Shown here piece after piece: positions 34,770 to 41,475 of a stretch of 64,000 nt of DNA; positions within the stretch are counted from its first letter, which is position 1, and the number at the start of each line of letters is the position of its first letter. The notes beneath the pieces were generated by a model. It saw nothing but the letters and a program-made list of their open reading frames with translations, was not told where the DNA came from and did no database searches. The position numbers and the translations under genes were made by a program. Where the stretch lies: assembly GCA_050732695.1 (NCBI GenBank), contig JBOHRL010000015.1, positions 1 to 64,000 on the forward strand. The letters run 5' to 3'. This stretch comes from JBFFZF01 sp050732695 (lineage in GTDB: Bacteria > Gemmatimonadota > Gemmatimonadetes > Longimicrobiales > RSA9).

Positions 34770-35240
34770 ATGGAGGCAGGTCAGGCGGGCGTCGTCGCGA
34801 AGAGGGGGTACCGGTTGTTCGTCGCAGCATCGGTAGCGTTGCTCGCCGTGGCTGGATTGCACACGCTCGGCCACTTCTCGTTCGAGGCGCCGGACGCGAA
34901 GGGCCAGGCTGTGCTCGAGCAGATGCAGCAGTACCGCGTCGATGCCGGTCTCGGCCAGCAGCCGAGCCTGTGGGATATCCAGCGCAGCCTGAGTCTGACG
35001 ATGGCGATTCTGCTCGCCGGCATTGGCCTGATCAATCTGTCCATCGTGGCGATTGCAGGCGACGTACCGGGAGTGCTGCGCCGCCTGACGATGTTCGGCC
35101 TGTTGATCGTCGGTTCGCTGGTCGTGCTCTACGGGTGGTACCGCGTGCCACCACCGTTCGTCACGCTTTTTGCCGTCGAGCTGCTGTTCGTCGCGTCGCT
35201 GCTCGTGCAGCGGGGAGCCGATCCCGTCCGATCATTGTAG
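34770..35240 (+). CDS. Small four-helix membrane protein, unrecognised
   Basis: 156 residues with four hydrophobic segments at about residues 14-32, 72-96, 104-122 and 126-145. The first carries LLAVAGLHTLGHFSF and is followed by a short loop with EQMQQYRVDAGLGQQPSLWDIQRSLSL. I do not recognise a named family. The start at 34770 has AAGGGA about 6 nt upstream; the open frame extends 22 codons further but without a ribosome site. It is divergent from the GMC gene and convergent with the MoaD-like gene 22 nt away. Probably an inner-membrane protein. Confidence 0.8.
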   Translation: MEAGQAGVVAKRGYRLFVAASVALLAVAGLHTLGHFSFEAPDAKGQAVLEQMQQYRVDAGLGQQPSLWDIQRSLSLTMAILLAGIGLINLSIVAIAGDVPGVLRRLTMFGLLIVGSLVVLYGWYRVPPPFVTLFAVELLFVASLLVQRGADPVRSL

Positions 35241-35262
35241 TAACAGGACAGTATGATACGCG

Positions 35263-35535
35263 TCAGCCGCCCGCCACGGCAGGAACAATCGTGACTTCAT
35301 CGCCATCGGCGATGGCTGCATCGAAGCCGCCGATGAGACGGATGTCCTCGTCGTTCAGGTAGAACACGACGTACTGGTAGGGCTGGCCTTCGTTGTCGCG
35401 AAGCCGCGGTGCGAGGGCGGGGAATCGGACGGCGACCTCGTCAACGGCGTCGCCGAGTGTGGCGCCGTTGGCCTCGATCGTTGGACTGCCTGCCAGGTCA
35501 GCCAGGACTCTGGGAAGCTGGATCGTGATGGGCAT
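35263..35535 (-). CDS. MoaD/ThiS-family small sulfur carrier protein
   Basis: 90-residue beta-grasp (ubiquitin-like) protein ending in the diagnostic Gly-Gly (VTIVPAVAGG). The terminal glycine is expected to be adenylated by an E1-like enzyme and converted to a thiocarboxylate that donates sulfur. Internal motif: YVVFYLNDEDIRLIGGFDAAIADGDEVTI. It is 30 nt downstream of the threonine-synthase-like gene on the same strand, not next to moaE or thiG, so a role with the PLP enzyme (as in CysO-CysM-like systems) is as likely as molybdopterin synthesis. Confidence 0.9.
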   Translation of the reverse strand: MPITIQLPRVLADLAGSPTIEANGATLGDAVDEVAVRFPALAPRLRDNEGQPYQYVVFYLNDEDIRLIGGFDAAIADGDEVTIVPAVAGG

Positions 35536-35565
35536 GACGGATTCCTTTCTGATCGTGTGATCGTG

Positions 35566-36975
35566 TCAATGGGCTGACGTGGCACCGTTCACAAGGGCAA
35601 CGACTTCGCGCAGGCGGGGCAGGATGATGGGGGCATCCGAGAGAACGGGTTGGACGGCTTCCACTGTCTTGAGTCCGTTGCCGGTGATGCACAGAACGAG
35701 TTCGTCGGTCGCGCGGAGTCGGCCGGCCACCACGAGGGCACGCGCAGCGGCGATCGTCGCACCGCCAGCCGTCTCCGTGAAGATGCCGGTGGTTTCGGCG
35801 AGGGTTCGGATGCCAGCGACGATCGCAGCGTCATCGACAGCCGCTGCCCACCCTCCACTCGTGCGAATCGTGTGCACGGCGAGCGCGCCGTCCGCCGGGT
35901 TCCCGATTGCGATCGAGCGCGCAATCGTGTTCGGGATGACCGGCTCGATGCGGGACGCTGTACGTTCCAGTGCGTTGACGATCGGCGAACAGCCGCTGGC
36001 CTGTGCTCCGCAGATGTGCGGCGTCGTGCCTTCCGCGAAGCCGGCGGCTGCGACTTCCTTGAAGCCTTTGTCGAGGCGGGTGACCAGCGAGCCGCCAGCC
36101 ATGGGCGCGATGACTGCGTCCGGCATCCGCCAGCCGAGCTGTTCAGCGATCTCCCAGGCCATTGTCTTCGAGCCTTCGCCGTAGTAGGCGCGCAGGTTCA
36201 CGTTGACGATGCCCCAGCCGAAGCGGTCCGCAATCTGTGCGCAGAGACGGTTCACGTCGTCGTACGTCCCGCGTACGCGAACCAGGTTCGCGCCATGGAT
36301 ACTCGTGCCGACAATCTTGCCAATCTCGAGATCTTCGGGGATGAAGATCCACGCGTCGAAGCCGGCGCGCGCGGCCTGCGCAGCAACGGCGTTCGCCAGA
36401 TTGCCCGTAGAGGCACAGCCAAGGGTGTCGATGCAGAGCGCATGCGCCGCATTGATCGCACTCGCTACGACGCGATCCTTGAACGACAGAGAAGGGAACG
36501 TGACGCCATCATGTTTGATCCATGCTCGCGCGATGCCGAGCACATGGGCGAGCCGCGGCGACTCGATCAGCGGCGTGAATCCGGTCTCGCGCGAGAAGGC
36601 GGGTTCGCCCTCGAACGGCAGCCATTCCGCGTACCGCCACAGATTTGCCGGCCTGCCGGCCAGCTCCTCTTTCGAGGGCAGTCGCCGGTCCGGCGGGTAC
36701 ACGGGTTCGAGCGGGCCGAGACAACTGGCACAGATCGCGCTTGCCACAGGATCGAAATGTTCGCCGCACTCCCGGCATGCGAGCGGCCTCAGTCGCGGTG
36801 GAGATGGCGGTCGCGAAGCGCCGGTCGGTTCGTCCCCGTGTCGGTGACGCACGGCCGCGGGCCGGTCAGCGGTGAATCGCCCACCAGTCCCTGTTCCTGT
36901 AGCTGGCGATGATATTTCTGTCGTCACGGCGCCGTCCGTATTCGTGCCGGCGATAACAACGTCTTCTGTGCTCAC
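35566..36975 (-). CDS. thrC: Threonine synthase-like PLP enzyme with N-terminal zinc ribbon
   Basis: 469 residues. A long Pro/Gly/Thr-rich N-terminal stretch precedes a zinc-ribbon-like segment with two CxxC pairs (C67, C70, C82, C85). The type II PLP fold follows, with the lysine in PSLSFKDR (K166), the phosphate-binding CASTGNLANAVAAQ and GGSLVTRLDKGF. Expected reaction: O-phosphohomoserine to threonine, although a sulfur-transfer reaction using the adjacent MoaD-like protein is conceivable. The GTG start overlaps the panB stop (GTGA), with AGGAG upstream, so translation is coupled. Order panB-thrC-moaD. Confidence 0.88.
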   Translation of the reverse strand: MSTEDVVIAGTNTDGAVTTEISSPATGTGTGGRFTADRPAAVRHRHGDEPTGASRPPSPPRLRPLACRECGEHFDPVASAICASCLGPLEPVYPPDRRLPSKEELAGRPANLWRYAEWLPFEGEPAFSRETGFTPLIESPRLAHVLGIARAWIKHDGVTFPSLSFKDRVVASAINAAHALCIDTLGCASTGNLANAVAAQAARAGFDAWIFIPEDLEIGKIVGTSIHGANLVRVRGTYDDVNRLCAQIADRFGWGIVNVNLRAYYGEGSKTMAWEIAEQLGWRMPDAVIAPMAGGSLVTRLDKGFKEVAAAGFAEGTTPHICGAQASGCSPIVNALERTASRIEPVIPNTIARSIAIGNPADGALAVHTIRTSGGWAAAVDDAAIVAGIRTLAETTGIFTETAGGATIAAARALVVAGRLRATDELVLCITGNGLKTVEAVQPVLSDAPIILPRLREVVALVNGATSAH

Positions 36976-37877
36976 GGCGTTACTCCTGCGCTCCGCGTGA
37001 TGAAAGGAACCGCTTCCTGTGTTCCGTTCCGGCGGAGGCGCCGGATGTCCGCCTCCTGTTCCGGTTCGATCGGATAGCAATGTTCCGGCCCCGGGAACCG
37101 GCCTGCGCGCACATCGGCGGCGTAGGCACGAAAGGCGGCCTCGACGTGTTCGCCAACACTCGCATACTTTCTCACGAATCGTGGTGCGATGTCGCCCACG
37201 AAGTTGCCGAGCAGGTCATGCGAGATGACGAGCTGGCCGTCGACGTGCGGTCCTGCGCCGATGCCATAGATCGGGATGCTCGTGCGCTCGCGAACCAGTG
37301 CAGCCGTCTCGGCGGGGACAGCCTCGATCAGGATGGCGAACGCGCCTGCTGCCTCGAGCGCACAGGCCGCATCCGCCAACCGCTCAGCTGCGCCGCAAGT
37401 CTTTCCCTGGACGCGGTAGCCGCCGAGGCGCCCGAGGCTTTGAGGCGTGAGACCGATGTGACCCATGACCGCGATGCCGGCCTCGCCCATTGCCCGAACT
37501 CGCTGCACGATCGTTGCCTCGCCACCTTCGCATTTCACGGCCTCGCAACCCGCCTTGATGAATGCACCCGCGTTCCGCACGGCTCGCGCATCGGAGACCT
37601 GATAGGAGAGGAACGGGAGATCGCCGATGACAAAGGCGCGCCCGGCGGCACGTGCAACTGCACGCGCGAACACGAGCATCTCCATCATGCCGATGCCGAG
37701 CGTGTTCGGCAGACCAAGCACCGTCATGGCCGCGCTGTCACCGACGAGGAGGAGGTCGACGCCGGCACGGTCGGCAAACGTCGCTGTCGGGTAATCGTAC
37801 GCCGTCAGAAACACAGCTTTCTCGCCGTGCGCCTTCAGCGCTGCAAGTGTGTGAACCGTCACTTTCCGGTCCGCCAT
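36972..37877 (-). CDS. panB: 3-methyl-2-oxobutanoate hydroxymethyltransferase
   Basis: 301 residues, the usual size of PanB. It converts alpha-ketoisovalerate (the valine precursor) to ketopantoate using methylenetetrahydrofolate, the first committed step of pantothenate and CoA synthesis, in the cytosol. Clear family blocks: VFLTAYDYPTATFADRAGVDLLLVGDS (metal-binding Asp), GRAFVIGDLPFLSYQ, AVKCEGG, VMGHIGLTPQS, GYRVQGKT, FAILIEAVPAE (active-site Glu) and IPIYGIGAGPHVDGQLVISHDLLG. The ATG at 37877 has CGGAGGA upstream. It overlaps thrC by 4 nt and is preceded by a roughly 500-nt leader with hairpins. Confidence 0.96.
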   Translation of the reverse strand: MADRKVTVHTLAALKAHGEKAVFLTAYDYPTATFADRAGVDLLLVGDSAAMTVLGLPNTLGIGMMEMLVFARAVARAAGRAFVIGDLPFLSYQVSDARAVRNAGAFIKAGCEAVKCEGGEATIVQRVRAMGEAGIAVMGHIGLTPQSLGRLGGYRVQGKTCGAAERLADAACALEAAGAFAILIEAVPAETAALVRERTSIPIYGIGAGPHVDGQLVISHDLLGNFVGDIAPRFVRKYASVGEHVEAAFRAYAADVRAGRFPGPEHCYPIEPEQEADIRRLRRNGTQEAVPFITRSAGVTP

Positions 37878-38019
37878 GGGTCCTCCGTTTTCAGAATCGA
37901 ACGCGCCAACGCTCACGTCCCAACTCGCTCGTACCAGGGGCCCGACGCCACGCTGCCACTTTCACGGCACGGAATCGTTCCGTGCAGGGCACGTCGAACG
38001 CCTCTCGCTGAATGAAGAA

Positions 38020-38047
38020 GGCCGGTCGCTCGGTCGAGCGGCCGGCC
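38020..38047 (-). terminator. Terminator/attenuator hairpin before panB
   Basis: On the minus strand a 13-bp stem with one mismatch (GGCCGGCCGCTCG / CGAGCGACCGGCC) is followed directly by CTTCTTCATT. It begins 25 nt after the stop of the leader reading frame and ends about 140 nt before panB. GC-rich stem plus pyrimidine tail fits an intrinsic terminator in a GC-rich genome, although the tail has few consecutive U. Confidence 0.6.
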
Positions 38048-38072
38048 CTGGTTTGCGCTTTCCTCTGTTCTC

Positions 38073-38216
38073 TCAGTACAGGTGCGCGCGCCAGCCCGAC
38101 CGCTCGGCAATGGGCCACATCCCGCACATGTACATGCTCGCGCTTTCGTGCACGGTTCCCACGGTTCCCACGGTTCCCACGGCAACCTCGGTTCGTACGG
38201 CTCTCACGGCACCCAT
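38073..38216 (-). CDS. Candidate Val/Thr-rich leader peptide
   Basis: 47-codon reading frame between the promoter and panB. The first 22 residues (MGAVRAVRTEVAVGTVGTVG and TV) contain seven valines and four threonines, largely from a 9-bp tandem repeat giving Gly-Thr-Val. The ATG at 38216 has GGAAG a few bases upstream, a weak site. The downstream genes use the valine precursor (panB) and make threonine (thrC), so ribosome stalling on Val/Thr codons could control the hairpin that follows. The other frames through the repeat encode Pro-Trp-Glu repeats, so codon bias could be accidental. Not a proven gene. Confidence 0.4.
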   Translation of the reverse strand: MGAVRAVRTEVAVGTVGTVGTVHESASMYMCGMWPIAERSGWRAHLY

Positions 38217-38240
38217 GCTCTTCCGCGCAGAACGCAAGAA

Positions 38241-38262
38241 GCCCGCGACGGCTGCCGCGGGC
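38241..38262. terminator. GC hairpin in the 5' leader region of panB
   Basis: GCCCGCG (38241-38247), 8-nt loop, CGCGGGC (38256-38262). On the minus strand it is followed by TTCTTGCG and lies 25 nt before the leader ATG. On the plus strand it is followed 6 nt later by TTTTT. It may be an antiterminator or pause structure of the leader, or a terminator. Confidence 0.5.
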
Positions 38263-38335
38263 GGTCGCTTTTTAGCATTTGTTTTACGTGGTTGCAATAG
38301 GCGGCAAATCACCACGTCCGACAGTTGTGATGCCA

Positions 38336-38364
38336 TATTTAGCACGCGTTGGCCGGGCTGTCAA
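38336..38364 (-). promoter_or_regulatory. Sigma-70-type promoter for the panB leader
   Basis: On the minus strand a perfect -35 TTGACA (38364-38359) and a TAAATA -10-like box (38341-38336) are separated by exactly 17 nt. Transcription would start near 38329, about 450 nt before panB, leaving a long untranslated leader. Confidence 0.65.
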
Positions 38365-38392
38365 GCCTGACGCTGTCGCCGGTACGAAACGC

Positions 38393-39037
38393 TCAGCGCG
38401 GGTCCGCCGCCTGAGGCTGTGACGGGCGCGTCCAGCCCCAGGGCGAGGGCGGGCGCGGTGCGCTCGAGCGCAGATCGAAGTCGATACGAAAGCGGCGAGC
38501 GCCGTCGTCGGCCGTGTACGTGTAGCTCATACGCTCACCGGGCGCGAACTCGAGGGTCCACCTGCTGCCTGCGGCGGATGGAAAACGGACCAGTGTCTCG
38601 GGATCGGGTTCGAATGTCTGCATCTGCGCGGTGCCTGGACCGAGCGCAGCGCCGCCGTAATTGGTGAACGATGCAGGCTCGCCGGTCGCGGCGTGTACTG
38701 CGTGATTGAGATGGAGGCCATCGCCGTCCATGCTCACGACCCAGACGCGCGAGTGGTCATCGCCCACATGGAACGCAAGACGGACTTCCTCGTTCCAGCA
38801 CTGCCACACATTGAGCACGAGAATCTCGCCGACGATCGCGGAATCGAGAACCGACACCTCGGTGGGCGAGCCAGTGAAAGAGCGACCGCAAAGTGTGCGC
38901 AGTTCGTTCCAGAAGGTGCCCGCAGGATCGTCCGCCGTGCGCTCGGCGCAGGCGACTCCGCCTGCAAGCGTCGTCGCCGCGAGAAGCACATGATTGAAAC
39001 GCCGCTGGATTCCGGCGGGCCCCATGGCACCGTACAT
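38393..39037 (-). CDS. Predicted secreted/lipoprotein of unknown function
   Basis: 214 residues. Hydrophobic signal with a cysteine at its end (NHVLLAATTLAGGVAC), so possibly a lipoprotein. The mature part is beta-rich (SVLDSAIVGEILVLNVWQCW, VRLAFHVGDDHSRVWVVSMDGDGLHLNHAVHAATGEPASFTNYGG, RWTLEFAPGERMSYTYTADDGARRFRIDFDL) and ends in a Pro/Ser/Arg-rich tail. I do not recognise the family. Two possible ATGs, 39037 and 39025. It precedes the panB leader promoter on the same strand; that promoter begins 29 nt after its stop. Confidence 0.72.
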   Translation of the reverse strand: MYGAMGPAGIQRRFNHVLLAATTLAGGVACAERTADDPAGTFWNELRTLCGRSFTGSPTEVSVLDSAIVGEILVLNVWQCWNEEVRLAFHVGDDHSRVWVVSMDGDGLHLNHAVHAATGEPASFTNYGGAALGPGTAQMQTFEPDPETLVRFPSAAGSRWTLEFAPGERMSYTYTADDGARRFRIDFDLRSSAPRPPSPWGWTRPSQPQAADPR

Positions 39038-39396
39038 GACGAGAGTTCGAGAACCGGGTGAGCTGCCGGTCCCGTGGTTCTTCGATGTCGGGAGCGGCGC
39101 CGAACCGATCCCTATGCATCGAGACCTTGAAACAGCGCCGGCCGGGCCCTTGCTTCTTCGAGATCTCGGGACCGGGCGGAAATGTAACGGAGGCCTGGTC
39201 CCTGCGCAGCAGGTTCGACTCGATGTTGTCAGCTCACCACCGTCGCTTGTCGGAGTGCGGTGGAACGGCTCGGACGGTGATGGGTAGCGCCGCGCGAGCG
39301 AGACAGGCAGGATGAGCGTGCGGTACTGGCCGGCAGGTAGCCCAGTGTGCCATCACTGGGGCCGGCATTCGTTCACGAATTCACGGTTGGGACGAC
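39038..39396. other. Intergenic stretch, nothing recognised
   Basis: About 359 nt between divergent genes. No open frame with a credible start or composition was found. It must contain the promoters of the lipoprotein-like gene and the RidA gene; a string GGAAATGTAACG at about 39179 resembles one seen near 8710. Confidence 0.45.
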
Positions 39397-39783
39397 ATGA
39401 ATCGTTCGTGGCAGCCAGTGGGTCTTCCGCCAGACATTCCAGCGCCGGCGGGCGCATACTCGCCCGTGGCTCGAGCGGGACAGTTGCTGTTCGTGTCCGG
39501 TCAGGTTCCGGTCGATGCGCGGACGCGTCAGCTCGTTGGCGGCGATGTAACGACGCAGACGAAGGCCGTGTTGGCGAATGTAGCGCGTGTGCTGGGCTAC
39601 GCGGGCGCGACTCTGGACGATGTCGTCTCGGTCACGGCGTACCTGGCGCGAATCGAGGACTGGGACGAATTCAATGAGGTCTACCGATCAGCGTTTCGCC
39701 CACCATACCCGACGCGAACGACAGTAGGCGTGGGATTGCACGGGTTTCTGGTGGAGATGAGCGTGATCGCGGTCGGGCGTTGA
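39397..39783 (+). CDS. RidA/YjgF-family protein (enamine/imine deaminase-like)
   Basis: 128 residues. Family blocks: PAPAGAYSPVARAGQLLFVSGQVPVD, TTQTKAVLANVARVLGYAGATLDDVVSVTAYLARIEDWDEFNEVY and FRPPYPTRTTVGVGLHGFLVEMSVIAV. RidA hydrolyses reactive enamine/imine intermediates released by PLP enzymes such as threonine dehydratase. The catalytic Arg (TRTTVGV) is present, whereas the C-terminal Glu context (EMSVIAV rather than EIEAIA) differs slightly from classical RidA, so a YjgF paralogue is possible. Isolated gene, followed by the repeat-bearing gap before gdh. Confidence 0.9.
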   Translation: MNRSWQPVGLPPDIPAPAGAYSPVARAGQLLFVSGQVPVDARTRQLVGGDVTTQTKAVLANVARVLGYAGATLDDVVSVTAYLARIEDWDEFNEVYRSAFRPPYPTRTTVGVGLHGFLVEMSVIAVGR

Positions 39784-39932
39784 ACGACGGGATTCGCTGC
39801 CACTCGAACTCCGCTCATCGAACGGTCGCACCTCGCCCGAATCGGCCAGGTTGAGCGGCCCTCGGCCCGTTGGCCCGCCGATGAGTACCGTCTGTCCCCG
39901 ATGCCAACCCCCGGTCCCGGCACCACCCCGTC

Positions 39933-40008
39933 GTTCATCTGTTCCACAGGACCAGCCGCCGTTCATCTGTTTCCCAGAAACCAGCCCCAGAAACCAGCCC
40001 CAGAAACG
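39933..40008. repeat. Repeat element, copy 3 plus a 28-bp imperfect tandem
   Basis: Positions 39974-40008 are a 35-bp exact reverse complement of the left arm of copy 1 (30232-30266). It starts 9 nt after the glutamate dehydrogenase stop. The segment 39933-39960 and the next 28 nt (39961-39988) form an imperfect direct repeat starting GTTCATCTGTT. No opposite arm was found nearby, so this copy appears one-armed. Confidence 0.85.
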
Positions 40009-40016
40009 CCGCCAAT

Positions 40017-41354
40017 CTATACGATCCCATACGCCAACATGGCGTCCGCGACCTTGACGAACCCGGCGATATTCGCACCTGTCACGTAATTGACGCAGCC
40101 GTCAAAGCGACCGTATTCGACGCACTGTTCGTGAATACGCCGCATGATTTCCTGGAGCCGCTTGTCAACTTCATCGCGGCTCCATAAGAGGCGGATGGCG
40201 TTCTGAGTCATTTCGAGGCCTGAGATGGCGACGCCGCCGGCATTGGCGGCCTTGCCGGGCGCGTAGAGGATGCGTGCATCCTCGAATAATCGAGCGGCCT
40301 CCGAGTTGGCAGGCATGTTGGCGCCTTCGGAGACGAGGATACAACCGTTGTCGAGGAGAGTGCGTGCATCCTGTCCATCGATCTCGTTCTGCGTAGCGCA
40401 AGGGAACGCGGCATCGGCGGGGAGAGCCCACGGCTTCTGGCCGGCGAGGAACTCGGCGCTCTTGTTGCGCAGGGTCCAGGCGTCAAGGCTTCCGCCGCGG
40501 TTGGTCTTCAGGTCGATGAGTTCGAGGAGCTGGTCGCGGCCGAGACCATCCTTGAAGTACGCCGTGCCCGTACGATCAGATAGAGTGAACACAGTGGCGC
40601 CGAGTTCAATGAGTTTCTCGGCGGCGTACTGGGCGACGTTGCCGGATCCGGAAACGAGGCAACGCTTGCCATCGACATCATCGTCGCGAGTGGCAAGCAT
40701 CTCGCGCGCCAGATACACGCAGCCGTAGCCGGTCGCCTCGGTGCGGATGAAGCTGCCGCCGAAGGATGCGCCCTTGCCGGTCATTGCGCCTGTGAACTGG
40801 TTCTCGAGGCGTTTGTACTGGCCGAACATGTAGCCGATTTCGCGGGCGCCGACGCCAATGTCACCCGCGGGCACATCGACGGCCGCGCCGATGTGGCGGT
40901 GCAGCTCGATCATGAAGGCCTGACAGAAGCGCATGACTTCGTGATCCGACTTGCCTTTCGGGTGGAAATCGCTGCCGCCTTTGGCGCCGCCCATGGGCAG
41001 TGTCGTGAGTCCGTTCTTGAAGACCTGCTCGAAGGCGAGGAACTTGAGCACACTGAGGTTGACGGACTGATCGAAGCGCAGTCCGCCCTTGTACGGCCCG
41101 ATGGCATTGCACTGCTGGACGCGGTATCCACGATTGATGCAGACGCGTCCCGCATCGTCTTCCCACGTCACGCGGAAGGAGAGGATGCGGTCCGGCTCGC
41201 AGAGCCGTTCCAGGATCCTGGCTTCTTCGTACCGTGGACGATCGTTGATGAAGGGAATGACTTTGGCGGCAACGTCGTGGACCGCCTGGTGGAACTCGGG
41301 TTCGTTGGGATTCCGGTCGACCACCCAACGCATGAACTCTGAAATGTCAATCAT
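40017..41354 (-). CDS. gdhA: NADP-type glutamate dehydrogenase
   Basis: 445 residues, the length of hexameric bacterial GdhA. It catalyses reductive amination of 2-oxoglutarate by ammonia, in the cytosol. Seen: EPDRILSFRVTWEDDAGRVCINRGYRVQ, GPYKGGLRFDQSVNLSVLKFLAFEQ, LPMGGAKGGSDFHPKGKSD with the catalytic lysine region, PAGDIGVGAREIGYMFGQYKRL, TGYGCVYLAREML, CLVSGSGNVAQYAAEKL (dinucleotide fold) and ILVSEGANMPANSEA. The frame is open for 162 codons further upstream into the antisense of the AddB-like gene; the ATG at 41354 matches the usual N-terminus (MIDISEFMRWV). It is divergent from the AddB-like gene. Confidence 0.96.
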   Translation of the reverse strand: MIDISEFMRWVVDRNPNEPEFHQAVHDVAAKVIPFINDRPRYEEARILERLCEPDRILSFRVTWEDDAGRVCINRGYRVQQCNAIGPYKGGLRFDQSVNLSVLKFLAFEQVFKNGLTTLPMGGAKGGSDFHPKGKSDHEVMRFCQAFMIELHRHIGAAVDVPAGDIGVGAREIGYMFGQYKRLENQFTGAMTGKGASFGGSFIRTEATGYGCVYLAREMLATRDDDVDGKRCLVSGSGNVAQYAAEKLIELGATVFTLSDRTGTAYFKDGLGRDQLLELIDLKTNRGGSLDAWTLRNKSAEFLAGQKPWALPADAAFPCATQNEIDGQDARTLLDNGCILVSEGANMPANSEAARLFEDARILYAPGKAANAGGVAISGLEMTQNAIRLLWSRDEVDKRLQEIMRRIHEQCVEYGRFDGCVNYVTGANIAGFVKVADAMLAYGIV

Positions 41355-41475
41355 ACCATTATCACAGCGGATCCATGGGCGCGGCTTCGCGTAAGGTAAG
41401 GGTAGGTCGGGGGTTGGCCAATGGCCACTGGAGGGAAGGCTGGACAGCGTCGGATCGGCGGCCAAAGTTGCGCTC

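Noticed and set aside
37913..38185. Trp-rich (PWEPWEPWEP) leader peptide for a trp operon
   Set aside because: It comes from the same 9-bp repeat in another frame, needs a TTG start, runs into panB's leader hairpin, and no trp genes follow.
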